DNA of 5,988 bases from contig DNHM01000146.1 in NCBI GenBank assembly GCA_003485885.1, positions 1 through 5,988 on the forward strand. The letters run 5' to 3'. Shown here piece after piece: positions 5,722 to 5,988 of this stretch. A program made the position numbers and the translations under genes. The notes under the pieces are model-generated. The model was not told the origin of the DNA, did not search any database, and was given only the letters and a program-made list of their open reading frames with translations. The stretch is from Acidimicrobiaceae bacterium. GTDB lineage: Bacteria; Actinomycetota; Acidimicrobiia; Acidimicrobiales; UBA10347. Every line of letters starts with the position of its first letter. The first letter of the stretch is position 1.

Positions 5722-5988
5722 TTACTGGCTAACGGACATGCCGCCGTCGAAGACCAGGTTGGTGCCGGTCACCCAGCTTGTTTGGTCGCTGGCGAGGTAG
5801 ACGTAGGCGGACGCGATCTCGGGCGTCTCGCCGAAACGACCCAAGGGGTGCCGAGCCAACACGCCGTCCATTGCGCCAGCTGGCAAGTCATCGTGGAAGC
5901 TGGTCACGAACGTGCCTGGCGACACGCAATTGACTCGTATCTGATCGTTTGCATATTCGGCGGCAGCGATCTTGGTCAACTGGATGAC
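5722..5988 (-). CDS. Short-chain dehydrogenase/reductase, C-terminal part (runs off right edge)
   Basis: The frame is open from the right edge to TAA 5724-5722, giving the last 88 residues of an SDR. The seen part begins just after where the catalytic YxxxK would lie (VIQLTKIAAAEYA) and includes IRVNCVSPGTF, the PG motif that closes the cofactor pocket, HPLGRFGETPEIASAYVYLA, and the final strand TGTNLVFDGGM. These match the standard SDR C-terminus, and the PG motif and DGG end are intact, so this is an ordinary NAD(P)-dependent member. The catalytic residues and the N-terminal cofactor motif are outside the window. It is the first visible gene of the SDR-SDR-TetR operon. It is not a near-copy of the next SDR: the C-terminal residues differ widely. 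Confidence 0.88.
   Translation of the reverse strand, partial: VIQLTKIAAAEYANDQIRVNCVSPGTFVTSFHDDLPAGAMDGVLARHPLGRFGETPEIASAYVYLASDQTSWVTGTNLVFDGGMSVSQ

Overview
The window looks like chromosomal DNA of a moderately high-GC actinobacterium. Evidence includes GTG starts, tightly packed genes, a mycothiol-dependent maleylpyruvate isomerase-like (MDMPI/DinB) protein, a TetR regulator with a KstR2-like C-terminus, a DUF1330 protein and several short-chain dehydrogenases (SDRs). The closest match I can recall for one gene is the halohydrin dehalogenase HheG of Ilumatobacter, so an Acidimicrobiia-like host is an attractive guess, not a demonstrated one.

Layout, left to right. (1) 1-1171, minus: an FAD-dependent DadA/glycine-oxidase-type oxidoreductase whose C-terminal tip lies beyond the left edge. 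(2) 1263-1880, plus: a decayed locus, made of a frameshifted MDMPI/TIGR03086-like gene followed by a 41-residue remnant of an HxlR-type regulator that stops where the next operon ends. (3) 1877-3273, minus: a two-gene operon, DUF1330-like protein then an SDR-fold protein, joined by a 4-base ATGA overlap. The SDR-fold protein has S-x12-Y-x3-R in place of the usual S/YxxxK and a broken cofactor motif, which is the signature of halohydrin dehalogenases. (4) 3401-4195, plus: a tandem NTF2/SnoaL-like protein with a strong ribosome binding site. (5) 4206-5988, minus: an operon of a partial SDR, a complete RhlG-like SDR and a TetR regulator, with gaps of 19 and 9 bases. It converges on the NTF2-like gene with a 10-base gap.

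Taken together this is an accessory catabolic neighbourhood: oxidoreductases, a likely dehalogenase/epoxide-forming enzyme, small alpha/beta-barrel proteins of unknown role and a local TetR regulator. The substrate cannot be read from the sequence. The most interesting item is the halohydrin dehalogenase-like gene, a rare enzyme class easily mis-annotated as an ordinary SDR. No RNA genes, CRISPR arrays, complete mobile elements or convincing terminators were seen, and no stretch over 300 bases lacks a gene.
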